From: JAYZDP01 sp036337765
GTDB lineage: Bacteria; Acidobacteriota; Thermoanaerobaculia; Multivoradales; Multivoraceae
DNA: 16,288 nt
Direction of reading: 5' to 3'
NCBI GenBank assembly: GCA_036337765.1
Contig: JAYZDP010000106.1
Coordinates: 1-16,288, forward strand
Shown one piece after another: positions 7,650-14,280 of the stretch. Position numbers and translations under genes: made by a program. The stretch's first letter is position 1. Each line of letters begins with the position of its first letter. The notes beneath the pieces were generated by a model. That model had not been told where the DNA came from, searched no databases, and saw only the letters and a list, made by a program, of their open reading frames with translations.

Positions 7650-7723
7650 CGCGAGCGGGCGGAAGACCGGAGTTTCGTACTATCTATCCATCCACGAAGC
7701 CGATGATCGCCACCGACTCGAGC

Positions 7724-7729
7724 AGGAGG
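7724..7729 (+). promoter_or_regulatory. Strong Shine-Dalgarno that fixes the 7736 start
   Basis: A perfect AGGAGG lies 6 bases before ATG 7736. It decides the start of the secreted protein, even though the same frame stays open far upstream through the DUF5916 remnant. It is one of the clearest ribosome-binding sites in the window. Confidence 0.85.
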
Positions 7730-7735
7730 ATCGCA

Positions 7736-8818
7736 ATGAAGGTTCCCAGTATGGTCGCCCCGACGCTCTTGATCCTAAGCCTCTCGTCACTTCCCGTCCT
7801 GGGCGCCGCTGAATCAAATGACGTCATCCCCCGTACCTCGAGCGGACGACCCGACCTTTCAGGCAACTACGACATTTCGACCCTGACCCCCTTGCAGCGG
7901 CGGCCAGAGCTCGAAGAGCGTCGCGCGTTCACTGCGGACGAGGCGGCGGAGATCGAGGGCCGCGCGACGGAGCGGGAGATCACCCAGAACCTTCCGAGCG
8001 ATCCCGAGCGGAACGCTCCCCCGGTGGGAGGGAACGTCGGCGGCTACAACGCCGTCTACATCGATCGTGGCTCGAGTCCAGTGCGTACCAAGGGGGAGTA
8101 CAGAACCTCACTGATCATCGACCCGCCGAACGGACGCTTTCCGCCTCTCACCGAGCGAGGGCAGAAGCGTCGGGAAGGAATTCACCCCTATCGAAAGCCA
8201 AACCCCGGCACGGCGTGGTGGCTCGATTCAGACGACCACCGCTACTCGGAGTTCGGCCCCTACGACGGCCCCGAGACGATGGCCATCGCAGACCGTTGCA
8301 TCTTCCATCCCGAAGCGTCCATCCCGGTGCAGCCGCGCTCGTACAACAATCTGAAGACCATCGTGCAGTCAGAGACCCACGTCGTGATCCTGATCGAGTG
8401 GATGCACGAAGCCCGCGTCGTGCGGCTCGCCGTCGAGGGCCGCCCCGCCGAGCACGCTCCACCCGAAGTCCGCTCGCTGAGCGGCGATTCCATCGGCTGG
8501 TGGGAGGGAGAGACGCTGGTCGTCGACACGACGAACTTCCTCGAGCAGGACTGGGTCAGCGAGACCCTGGTGGGGAACCCGCCCTTCCCCAGCGACCTGC
8601 ACGTGGTCGAGCGCTTCACTCGTGTCGACGGTGAATCCCTGCTCTACGAGTTCACCGTCGAGTCGGGCGACTTCGCGACCCCCTACAGCGGGGACTACAC
8701 CTGGCCGCAAACGAGCGGCCGCCTCTACGAGTACGCCTGTCACGAGGGGAACTACGCCATGGGGAACATCCTTCGCGGTGCTCGCTTGCTGGAGAGCGAC
8801 GCCGAGCAGACCCGTTAG
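7736..8818 (+). CDS. Secreted protein of unknown function with GRPDLSGNYD and WWEGETLVVDTTNF motifs
   Basis: The product is 360 residues. Residues 1-23 form a Sec signal peptide (hydrophobic LLILSLSSLPVLG, likely cleavage near Ala24-Ala25), so the protein is probably periplasmic. The mature start has SGRPDLSGNYD (36-46), followed by a conserved-looking central part including GYNAVYIDRG and DRCIFHP. After these come the strands TIVQSETHVVILIEWMHEAR, then WWEGETLVVDTTNF (255-268) and LHVVERFTRV. This motif set belongs to a widespread unnamed family of periplasmic proteins in environmental bacteria, often many copies per genome; I know no established function. The start is set by AGGAGG six bases upstream. 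The upstream DUF5916 remnant shares its frame by chance, and a fusion is not credible. Confidence 0.8.
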   Translation: MKVPSMVAPTLLILSLSSLPVLGAAESNDVIPRTSSGRPDLSGNYDISTLTPLQRRPELEERRAFTADEAAEIEGRATEREITQNLPSDPERNAPPVGGNVGGYNAVYIDRGSSPVRTKGEYRTSLIIDPPNGRFPPLTERGQKRREGIHPYRKPNPGTAWWLDSDDHRYSEFGPYDGPETMAIADRCIFHPEASIPVQPRSYNNLKTIVQSETHVVILIEWMHEARVVRLAVEGRPAEHAPPEVRSLSGDSIGWWEGETLVVDTTNFLEQDWVSETLVGNPPFPSDLHVVERFTRVDGESLLYEFTVESGDFATPYSGDYTWPQTSGRLYEYACHEGNYAMGNILRGARLLESDAEQTR

Positions 8819-8887
8819 CGCATCGCTATTCTTGAACACTGGGTGGAAGGGGCAGCGCAACGCAGGTAGCGCCGAGAGGTAGAAAGT

Positions 8888-9679
8888 ATGAAGGGAACGG
8901 CAGAAGCGGGAGTGGCGAAGGGCAAGACGAAGAACGTCGGAACGACGCTGGGACTGCTCTCCTTGGTGCTGGCGGCGATCACCGTGGCACTGTGGTTTCG
9001 TCAGATCAACCAGGTCGCGATCCCGGAGAATCGGTCCGCCTTCGTCCTCTCCTTTCTCACCGCGGTAGCACTCGGCATCGGCGCCTTCTTTGCTCGGACG
9101 CGTTGGTTCGGAGGGGTGGCTGCCGTCCTCGCCATCGTCGTCGGGGGCTTCTTCCCGTTCAGCGTCGCCATCAGCCGCCAGGAAGTCGCACTGAACGGCA
9201 TTCGAGTAGGCGACACCGTTCCCCACTTCACAGCCCTCGATGATCAGAGCCAGTTCTTCGACTCCACGAGTCTCGAAGGCCGGCTCGTTCTCATGAAGTT
9301 CTTCCGCGGACATTGGTGACCGTACTGTGTCGCCGAGTTACGGCGATGGGAGGAGCTACAGCCCGAGTTCGACCAGCGGGGAGTGCAGGTGATCACCGTC
9401 AGCACGGATCTCCCCGAAGAGATCCTGGAGGGACGAAGGAACCACGGCCTGAACGGACGTATGCTGTCGGATCGAGACCTCACGGTCACGGATGCCTTCG
9501 GCCTGCGTAATCAGGGAATGCACTCCGGTCCTCCCTCCGGGGCCGAGTCGCTGCCGGTGCCGACCACGCTGCTGATCGACCGGAATGGCGAAGTGCTCTG
9601 GGTCGACCATTCGGAGAACTACCAGCGGCGTTCTGGTCCTGAGTACGTGCTGGCCGCACTGAAGACGCACCTGGACTGA
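8888..9679 (+). CDS. Membrane-anchored redoxin selenoprotein (Sec at UxxC)
   Basis: Read through one in-frame TGA (9317-9319), the gene encodes 263 residues. Three membrane segments (about 19-37, 50-69 and 74-95) are followed by a thioredoxin-fold peroxiredoxin/AhpC-TSA-like domain (about 104-263). The domain starts VGDTVPHFTALDDQSQFFD, has MKFFRGHW-U-PYCVAEL with Sec144 and Cys147, then VQVITVSTDLPEEI and a cis-proline region SLPVPTTLLIDRNGEVLWVD. Cysteine homologues of this family carry RGxWCPYC at the same place, so TGA replaces the redox-active cysteine exactly. The coding frame stays high quality to the stop at 9677-9679. A hairpin with a G-containing loop follows the TGA at bacterial SECIS distance. 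The likely role is thiol-dependent reduction of peroxides or disulfides at the membrane. It is 68 bases after the upstream gene and directly abuts the next. Decoding requires selA, selB, selC and selD elsewhere in the genome. Confidence 0.85.
9330..9346 (+). promoter_or_regulatory. Candidate bacterial SECIS hairpin
   Basis: TCGCCG (9330-9335) pairs perfectly with CGGCGA (9341-9346) around the 5-base loop AGTTA. Two G-U pairs can extend the stem outward. The loop begins 17 bases after the TGA (9317-9319) and has G at its second position. As remembered, bacterial SECIS elements lie within the coding sequence just after the UGA, have a short apical loop with G in its first two positions, and start about 16-37 bases downstream. 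This hairpin meets those conditions. SelB binding is inferred, not shown. Confidence 0.7.
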
Positions 9680-10397
9680 GTGCGAGCAGGCCTGACGGTG
9701 GCGTCGCTCCGCAAGCTCGCGCTCCGCTCTGTGCTGACGCTTGCGGGTCTCGTGGCCTTCGCGTTCTGGTTCGTCTTTCTCTCGCCGCGCCCACCTCTGA
9801 AGATCGATCCGGCCACGCTGGCCGGCGACGGAAGCACGATCGACTACTGCGAGCTCCCAGTACTGGACGGCCGCGCCAAGACGGCGGCCGACATCCCCAA
9901 GGGCAACACCCCGGGCTGCAGCTACCAACACTTTTCCCGACCCATCCTGCGCGAGCACCGAGCCGTTGACGGCGGGCGTCGCGGACATTCGTGGGCTCTG
10001 GAGGGGCGTCGGAGGCAGAGCCGGGCACGTGGAGCGCATCGAGCAGTGCGGCACGCGCACCGTCGTCACCAGTGGCGGCCTCATTCACGACTCGGGTCCC
10101 AACAGCACGGGCGGCCTCACCACCAACGACACCGAGGGCGCGGTGCTGTTCACCCTCGGAGACCGGGAGTACTGCCCCCGGACCTCCGCCGGGATGTACT
10201 GGAACGACGGCGTGCTCGACTTCCGCGTGTTCGGCTGGGGACCGGTCGTGGTTCGGCGATACCCGGACGGCGAGCACCTCGTCTGGGAGTACGTGGACGG
10301 CAGCGTCACGAGGATGGAGCGCATCTGCCGGCTGCCCGAGGCTCACAAGGCGCCGAGGCCACGGGGTCGTAGGCTCACCTTTTTCGCGAACGACTAG
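9680..10397 (+). pseudogene. Frameshifted small membrane-anchored protein of unknown function
   Basis: GTG 9680 follows directly after the selenoprotein stop. The first frame encodes one membrane helix (about residues 17-34, TLAGLVAFAFWFVFL) and a periplasmic part up to GNTPGCSYQHFSRPIL near 9949. There the frame becomes arginine/histidine-rich nonsense, while the frame one base later continues sensibly: ASTEPLTAGVADIRGLWRGV, IEQCGTRTVVTSGGLIHDSG, FTLGDREYCPRTSAGMYWND, ending LTFFAND with stop at 10395-10397. The repaired product would be about 238 residues with several cysteines (for example in IDYCELP, TPGCSY, IEQCGT, REYCPR and ERICRL), consistent with periplasmic disulfides. A single-base indel near 9947-9951 explains the break; an assembly error or a young mutation are both possible. 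I do not recognise the family. Position suggests a link to the redoxin. It converges with the FAD oxidoreductase, leaving 14 bases between stops. Confidence 0.65.
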
Positions 10398-10411
10398 CCA
10401 ATGTCACCCTG

Positions 10412-12208
10412 TCAAAGCCGCCTGGTGAAGCCGTCGGCAGACCATCGTTCAGAGCCGACGCCGTTGTGCACGAAGAAGAGCCCCTCGGGGTCGTATTCTT
10501 CTTTGATCTGCGCCAGGCGCGTGTAGTTGTCGCCCCAGTAGGAACGTTGGAAATCCGCGTCGAAGAAGTTGCTTTCGGAGACGTACGCGCCGTTGCCGGC
10601 GGCGACCACCCGGAGCTCAGCCATGGCGCGGCGGACGTTCTCGGCCGCTCTGCGACCGCGTTCCACGTCGGGTTCGTGGTCCGGAACACCGGGATACGCG
10701 GGTCCCTGGTCGGCCCCGATCATCGCCAAGGCGAATGACGTACAGACCGAGGGGTTGGTCGCCGTGTCTCTGACGGCGGCAATCGTATCGGGTCGAGCTC
10801 CGGCAAGGCCTTTGTTGAAGTGAAGCCCGACATAGCCGCCGCGTGACGCGGCGAAGAGAGAGTCGGCCAGCTTCTCTTGGCTCTGGTCATCAAGCAGCGA
10901 TTCCGGGAGCCAGAGAGAGTCGAAGCCATAAATCACAAAGCCGACTTGGGCGGCGTCGCCTTTCCACCAGGCTCGGTTGGGGGCCACGCCTGGCCGAGCA
11001 TCGACATTGAATACGTCGATCTCTCTTTCTTGGAACCACTCCACGTCCCACCAGTGGCGGGCGGACATGCTGCCAATTTCGGGATCTCCTTGGAGCGAGT
11101 AATCGGAGGGAGAGTCCTCCAGCCAATCGAGGAAGGGTCGCCAGGTTCTTCGTGATTCCTCGGTGGAGAGCCCAGCCTGAACCATGTTGACTTCGAGCGT
11201 GTTGTCCCCGGAGAAACCCGCCTGCTCGCCCCAGTGGCGGTTGAAGAGAGCGTCGCGGTAGAAGGTCATGAACTGCTGGATCAAGCGTTTGAACGCATCG
11301 TCCGAATGGGCGCTGACTTTGAGTCCGGCACTCCCGGCGAGCTCGGGCAGTTGATGAACGCGCAGCGTCAGTTTGGTGATGACGGCGAAGGTTCCTCCCC
11401 CGCCACCCTTGAGCGCCCAGAATAGATCGGCGTTCGTGCAGGCGTTGGCGGTTCGGATCTCGCCATCGGCCGTGACGACTTCCGCCTCGAGCAGGTTGGA
11501 GGCAACGGTGCCGTAGTACTTGGAGAAGTTCCCGAAGCCCCCGCTCTGGCACAGCCCAGCGAAACCGACGTTGAGGCAGCCGCCTCCCTGAACATAGGCA
11601 CCGCCTTTCGTCGTGACGGCCTCGTAGCCTTGCAACGAGTAGACGCCGGCGCCCAGGGTGACCGCGCGTTGTGGCTCAACCTCGGCCCCGCAGTTCTGCG
11701 GAACGAAACTGTCGTGCATGTCGATTTCGTCCATCTGGCGGGTCCAGATGAGCAGTGAATCGGGTGCGTTGGACGTGCCTTGGTAGCTGTGGCCTCCGCC
11801 TTTCACGACGAGGCGAAGATTGTTCTTCACGGCAAACCTGACGGCGGCAGCGACATCGGTTGCATTGCGAGCCGCAACGGCATACGCGCTTGGTTGCGAG
11901 GTCCAGGCATCGACCCAGCCGAGCGTCTGGGTGAGGGCAGGGTTGTCAGCGAGGTAGTAGGGGTTCGAGATGTTGGCGAAGAGCGCAGCGCGCTCGGCAG
12001 GATCGGTTGCGGCCGCCGTGAGAGGGGAGCGGACCTCGATGAGGTTGCCGCCGACCGAGTTATCGAGGCGTTTCCAAGCGTCAGAGCACGGCCAAGATGC
12101 GTCGCCTGGTCGGACTCGGTCCAGGACACGCGAAGCACCAGAGGAACATCCTTTGATGAGAACCAGCGATCCCGCGGCCGCTGCCTTTAGGAAGGTGCGT
12201 CGTTTCAC
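10412..12208 (-). CDS. Tat-exported FAD-binding oxidoreductase, berberine-bridge-enzyme type
   Basis: The 598-residue protein starts at GTG 12208 with a twin-arginine signal KRRTFLKAAAAG followed by a hydrophobic stretch. A Cys21 ends LVLIKGC, not a textbook lipobox. The FAD-binding PCMH/VAO domain (about 105-285) shows VVKGGGHSYQGTS with His140 and YVQGGGCLNVGFAGLCQSGGFG with Cys211. These match the histidine and cysteine that attach FAD covalently at two points in berberine-bridge enzymes. ALKGGGGGTFAVIT follows. The C-terminal BBE domain is present near 563-590 (SYWGDNYTRLAQIKEEYDPE and LFFVHNG). Such enzymes oxidise sugars, alcohols or alkaloids with O2; export as a folded holoenzyme by Tat fits a covalently bound flavin. 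Length is above the common 450-550 because of an N-terminal extension of about 75 residues. The substrate is unknown. Confidence 0.92.
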   Translation of the reverse strand: MKRRTFLKAAAAGSLVLIKGCSSGASRVLDRVRPGDASWPCSDAWKRLDNSVGGNLIEVRSPLTAAATDPAERAALFANISNPYYLADNPALTQTLGWVDAWTSQPSAYAVAARNATDVAAAVRFAVKNNLRLVVKGGGHSYQGTSNAPDSLLIWTRQMDEIDMHDSFVPQNCGAEVEPQRAVTLGAGVYSLQGYEAVTTKGGAYVQGGGCLNVGFAGLCQSGGFGNFSKYYGTVASNLLEAEVVTADGEIRTANACTNADLFWALKGGGGGTFAVITKLTLRVHQLPELAGSAGLKVSAHSDDAFKRLIQQFMTFYRDALFNRHWGEQAGFSGDNTLEVNMVQAGLSTEESRRTWRPFLDWLEDSPSDYSLQGDPEIGSMSARHWWDVEWFQEREIDVFNVDARPGVAPNRAWWKGDAAQVGFVIYGFDSLWLPESLLDDQSQEKLADSLFAASRGGYVGLHFNKGLAGARPDTIAAVRDTATNPSVCTSFALAMIGADQGPAYPGVPDHEPDVERGRRAAENVRRAMAELRVVAAGNGAYVSESNFFDADFQRSYWGDNYTRLAQIKEEYDPEGLFFVHNGVGSERWSADGFTRRL

Positions 12209-12726
12209 GGTGGTCGGGTACGCACGAAAAGATCATCGACTTCACAATGGCCCGGGCTGCAGCGTATGGTGAGCATACGCTTTCCCCAATCCTGGGAACC
12301 GTTTGGCACGGGTGGAGCGGTTTGGCGCCAACCGGGAATGGAGGGCTTGTGGAAGCCCATAGAGCGCTGGTTTCCGGGGAAAGCCGCATAGTCAGCCGCC
12401 TCGTCGAGGAGGGCTAAACAGGGGAACGGGCAAACCTCCTGGCGAACAAGCTCCGCCGAGGTCTAGCGGCCGAGAAGATCCGCCCCGCCCTCTAAGCATG
12501 CAGCACCACGAGGGCGTGCCTTACACACCGTTGATTCCAACTCAAAGCCGAGTTCCTGGGGCAGAACTTGTTGATCCCCTCTACGATGTCGATTGGGGCT
12601 GCAGTCAGACCGACTCAGTTTGACGCAACCAGCTCTCCACACGTGAGCTGAGTTCGACCGATCCTTCGCACCCAACTGGATACCAGCGAGAAACTTGAAT
12701 GGTCGGGAAGACCGCGAGGATCGAAC
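12209..12726. other. Intergenic stretch with inverted repeats and no clear gene
   Basis: This 518-base stretch separates the divergent FAD oxidoreductase and the membrane-protein pair, so it should hold both promoters. I could not place convincing -35/-10 pairs. It holds a hairpin at 12262-12280, a 10-base palindrome TTGGCGCCAA at 12322-12331 preceded by a related GTTTGGC at 12301-12307, and a smaller hairpin at 12630-12650 (CAGCTC/GAGCTG, 9-base loop). Minus-strand 12614-12492 is a protein-like 40-codon open piece (GTC start, no ATG) ending in a stop; it may be a scrap of a lost gene but is not identifiable. Confidence 0.5.
12262..12280. repeat. Perfect 7-base inverted repeat upstream of the FAD oxidoreductase
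   Basis: GCGTATG (12262-12268), a 5-base spacer GTGAG, then CATACGC (12274-12280). It lies 54-72 bases upstream of the GTG start of the minus-strand FAD oxidoreductase, a normal place for an operator. There is no T-run after it on either strand, so an intrinsic terminator is unlikely. A dimeric regulator site is an inference from symmetry and position only. Confidence 0.5.
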
Positions 12727-13356
12727 ATGACGAGAACGAGATGGATCTGGGCGGTGCTGATAGGAATCTATGTAGTCTTCTTCAGTTGGTATACGTCTTT
12801 CGGAGGGCCGCTCACCGACGAAGAGATCGCGTACTACATGGAGCGGTTCGAGCGTCGCGAACCCACCCCGTCGCCGCAGCGCCTCGCGGACCTGCGGAAG
12901 TTCATGGAAGACGACACGGGCAACGACTTCGTGATGATCAACGTCATTCACATGTACGACACGCCGTTGCAGATCGAGGGCGTCGAGCCGGGCGAGAGCA
13001 GTGACGACGTGATGGCGAAGTACATGGACTTCATGTACCCGCAATTGTTCTCTCGAGCGTGTCACCCCGTGATCTTCGGTTCCGCCGCGAACACGGCCAT
13101 GGACCTCATGAACGCCGACGGGATGGAGCGCTGGACCACGGGCGCGGGCATGCGCTATCGCAGCCGCCGCGACATGCTCGAGATTGCGACGAACCCGGCC
13201 TTCTCGGGCAGGCACGATTTCAAGATCGCGGCGATGGCGAAGACGATCGCGTTTCCGATAGACCCCTGGTACCAACTCGGCGACCCGAGGCTCGTTCTCG
13301 CGCTGCTCCTGGGCGGGTTCGGGTGTGCGCTGAGCTGGAGGGAAGCCACCCGGTGA
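12727..13356 (+). CDS. Unassigned protein with a DUF1330-like core between two membrane helices
   Basis: The 209-residue product begins with a membrane segment (about 6-22, WIWAVLIGIYVVFFSWY) and ends with a second one (about 187-203, PRLVLALLLGGFGCALSW). The middle (about 65-182) contains NDFVMINVIHMYDTP, MAKYMDFMYPQLFSRACHPV, DGMERWTTGAGMRYRSRRDM and KIAAMAKTIAFPIDPW. The strand-helix order, and the phrase order with RSRRDMLEIATNPAF, resembles dimeric alpha/beta-barrel proteins of the DUF1330 kind (NIPSNAP/EthD-like), where R-R-D-M-x-E and a closing K-T phrase recur. If so, the small-ligand domain would be tethered to the membrane, which is unusual for that fold. GAGG before the ATG serves as ribosome-binding site. 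The next gene, 78 bases on, is also a membrane protein. Function unknown. Confidence 0.75.
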   Translation: MTRTRWIWAVLIGIYVVFFSWYTSFGGPLTDEEIAYYMERFERREPTPSPQRLADLRKFMEDDTGNDFVMINVIHMYDTPLQIEGVEPGESSDDVMAKYMDFMYPQLFSRACHPVIFGSAANTAMDLMNADGMERWTTGAGMRYRSRRDMLEIATNPAFSGRHDFKIAAMAKTIAFPIDPWYQLGDPRLVLALLLGGFGCALSWREATR

Positions 13357-13434
13357 ACACCAGGGCGGGTGACGATCGTGACGTCCGACTAACTTCACCA
13401 CCTGGACATTGCCCCGTTTGAGTTGGAGAAACCC

Positions 13435-13932
13435 ATGAACCGAGTTCTCGACGCCCTCGTCCCCCGACAAGCCAACAACGACTACCGCGGCGGACCCATC
13501 TCGTTCTACGGGTTCTGCCTGCTGTTCGCGGTCCATGTCTTCAAGAGCACCGTCCACTTCCTGAAGCCGGACAGCGGCGTCAACTCGATCGCGAGCATCA
13601 TGGTCTTCGAGGGCAGCCCCGACCCGAACAACATCATCTACATGTTCAGCGCCATAGGGGGCCTCACCCAGATGATGTGGGTGATGCTGTTCGCTCTGGT
13701 GCTGTGGCGTTACCGGAACCTGATTCCGCTGATGCTCGGCTTCCTGGTCGTGGAGCATCTGTTCGGCTTCGTCGTCGGGTGGATGCACCCGCTGACGCCC
13801 GAGTACTTCGCGCGCACGCCGCCGGGAAAGCTGGCAGCCTTCCCCATGCTCCTGGTTTGCAGCGGCCTGTTGTCCCTCGCGCTTCGGCTCACGATCCAGT
13901 CCGAGGAAGCGCCCCCGGGAAACCCCGCCTGA
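13435..13932 (+). CDS. Small integral membrane protein, four predicted helices
   Basis: The 165-residue product (ATG 13435, preceded by GGAG at 13428-13431 region; an in-frame TTG at 13423 is less likely) has hydrophobic segments at about 24-41, 67-91, 96-117 and 134-154. Short polar loops contain HFLKPDSGVNSIASI and WMHPLTPEYFARTPPGK. The histidines and arginines in or near membrane segments (VVEHLFGFVVGWMHP) are possible functional residues. I do not recognise the family. It follows the DUF1330-like membrane protein with a 78-base gap on the same strand, so a two-gene unit is plausible. The stop is immediately followed by the TonB-receptor remnant, in another frame. Confidence 0.75.
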   Translation: MNRVLDALVPRQANNDYRGGPISFYGFCLLFAVHVFKSTVHFLKPDSGVNSIASIMVFEGSPDPNNIIYMFSAIGGLTQMMWVMLFALVLWRYRNLIPLMLGFLVVEHLFGFVVGWMHPLTPEYFARTPPGKLAAFPMLLVCSGLLSLALRLTIQSEEAPPGNPA

Positions 13933-13937
13933 AGCTC

Positions 13938-14258
13938 ATCGCAACACCTGGGCGGAATGGGCCGCTGGGATCATTCTCGTCACAGTTCCCGCTGAACCAG
14001 TTCGGTCAGACGGTGATCGCGGTGCCGGCCTCATCGGACACGAGGTTCCCGGATCAGAACGTGCTCGACGTCAGTCTTGGGCGCGAATTTGGGGGAGACG
14101 CCACCAGGTTCCGGGTCGACCTCCAACTCTTCAACGTCTTCAACAACGACGCACATGACGCCTTCCAAACGCTGGTCGTGGCGCCGGGCGACTCGTTCTA
14201 TCCGAGAGCCCACGTTCTGCCGCGTCGTCTGATGGTGCGCTTCGGGCTCGAATGGTAG
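13938..14258 (+). pseudogene. C-terminal remnant of a TonB-dependent receptor
   Basis: The frame from 13938 to the stop at 14256-14258 encodes about 106 residues ending in a classic outer-membrane barrel C-terminus. It contains SSDTRFPDQNVLDVSLGREF, then FRVDLQLFNVFNNDAHDAFQ, and finally AHVLPRRLMVRFGLEW, with a terminal aromatic residue as required for barrel insertion. The DTRFPDQNVLDVSLGR and LQLFNVFN phrases are typical of carboxypeptidase-regulatory-domain (Oar-like) TonB-dependent receptors of about 900-1100 residues. There is no start codon, signal, plug domain or earlier strand: the similarity begins 6 bases after the preceding gene's stop. It is the surviving tail of a deleted gene. 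Confidence 0.75.
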
Positions 14259-14280
14259 CGCCGCTTCATCCGCTCCCGTC

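Noticed and set aside
6869..8818. A single 649-residue fusion from the epoxide-hydrolase end through the DUF5916 remnant to the secreted protein
   Set aside because: The middle 7475-7735 translates to nonsense in this frame, the first residues are out of frame with the hydrolase, and the secreted protein has its own AGGAGG, ATG and signal peptide.
8888..9319. Separate 143-residue membrane protein ending at the TGA, with a second redoxin fragment from 9383
   Set aside because: The split falls inside the redox motif, the 9320-9382 codons continue the domain with no start codon needed, and the TGA replaces the catalytic cysteine, so selenocysteine is the better reading.
9680..10372. The 9680 frame taken as a complete 230-residue protein
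   Set aside because: After about 9950 it becomes arginine/histidine-rich, whereas the frame one base later is coherent to a stop at 10397.
12492..12614. Minus-strand 40-codon protein-like piece in the intergenic stretch
   Set aside because: It begins right after a stop, has only a GTC at its opening and no identifiable family; noted as a possible scrap but not called as a gene.
12463..13788. 441-codon minus-strand open frame opposite the two membrane proteins
   Set aside because: The plus-strand genes have membrane helices and start signals, while the minus product is histidine/arginine-rich without recognisable motifs.
14259..14280. Possible terminator between the convergent TonB remnant and the dehydrogenase
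   Set aside because: Only 22 bases and no hairpin or T-run is visible.
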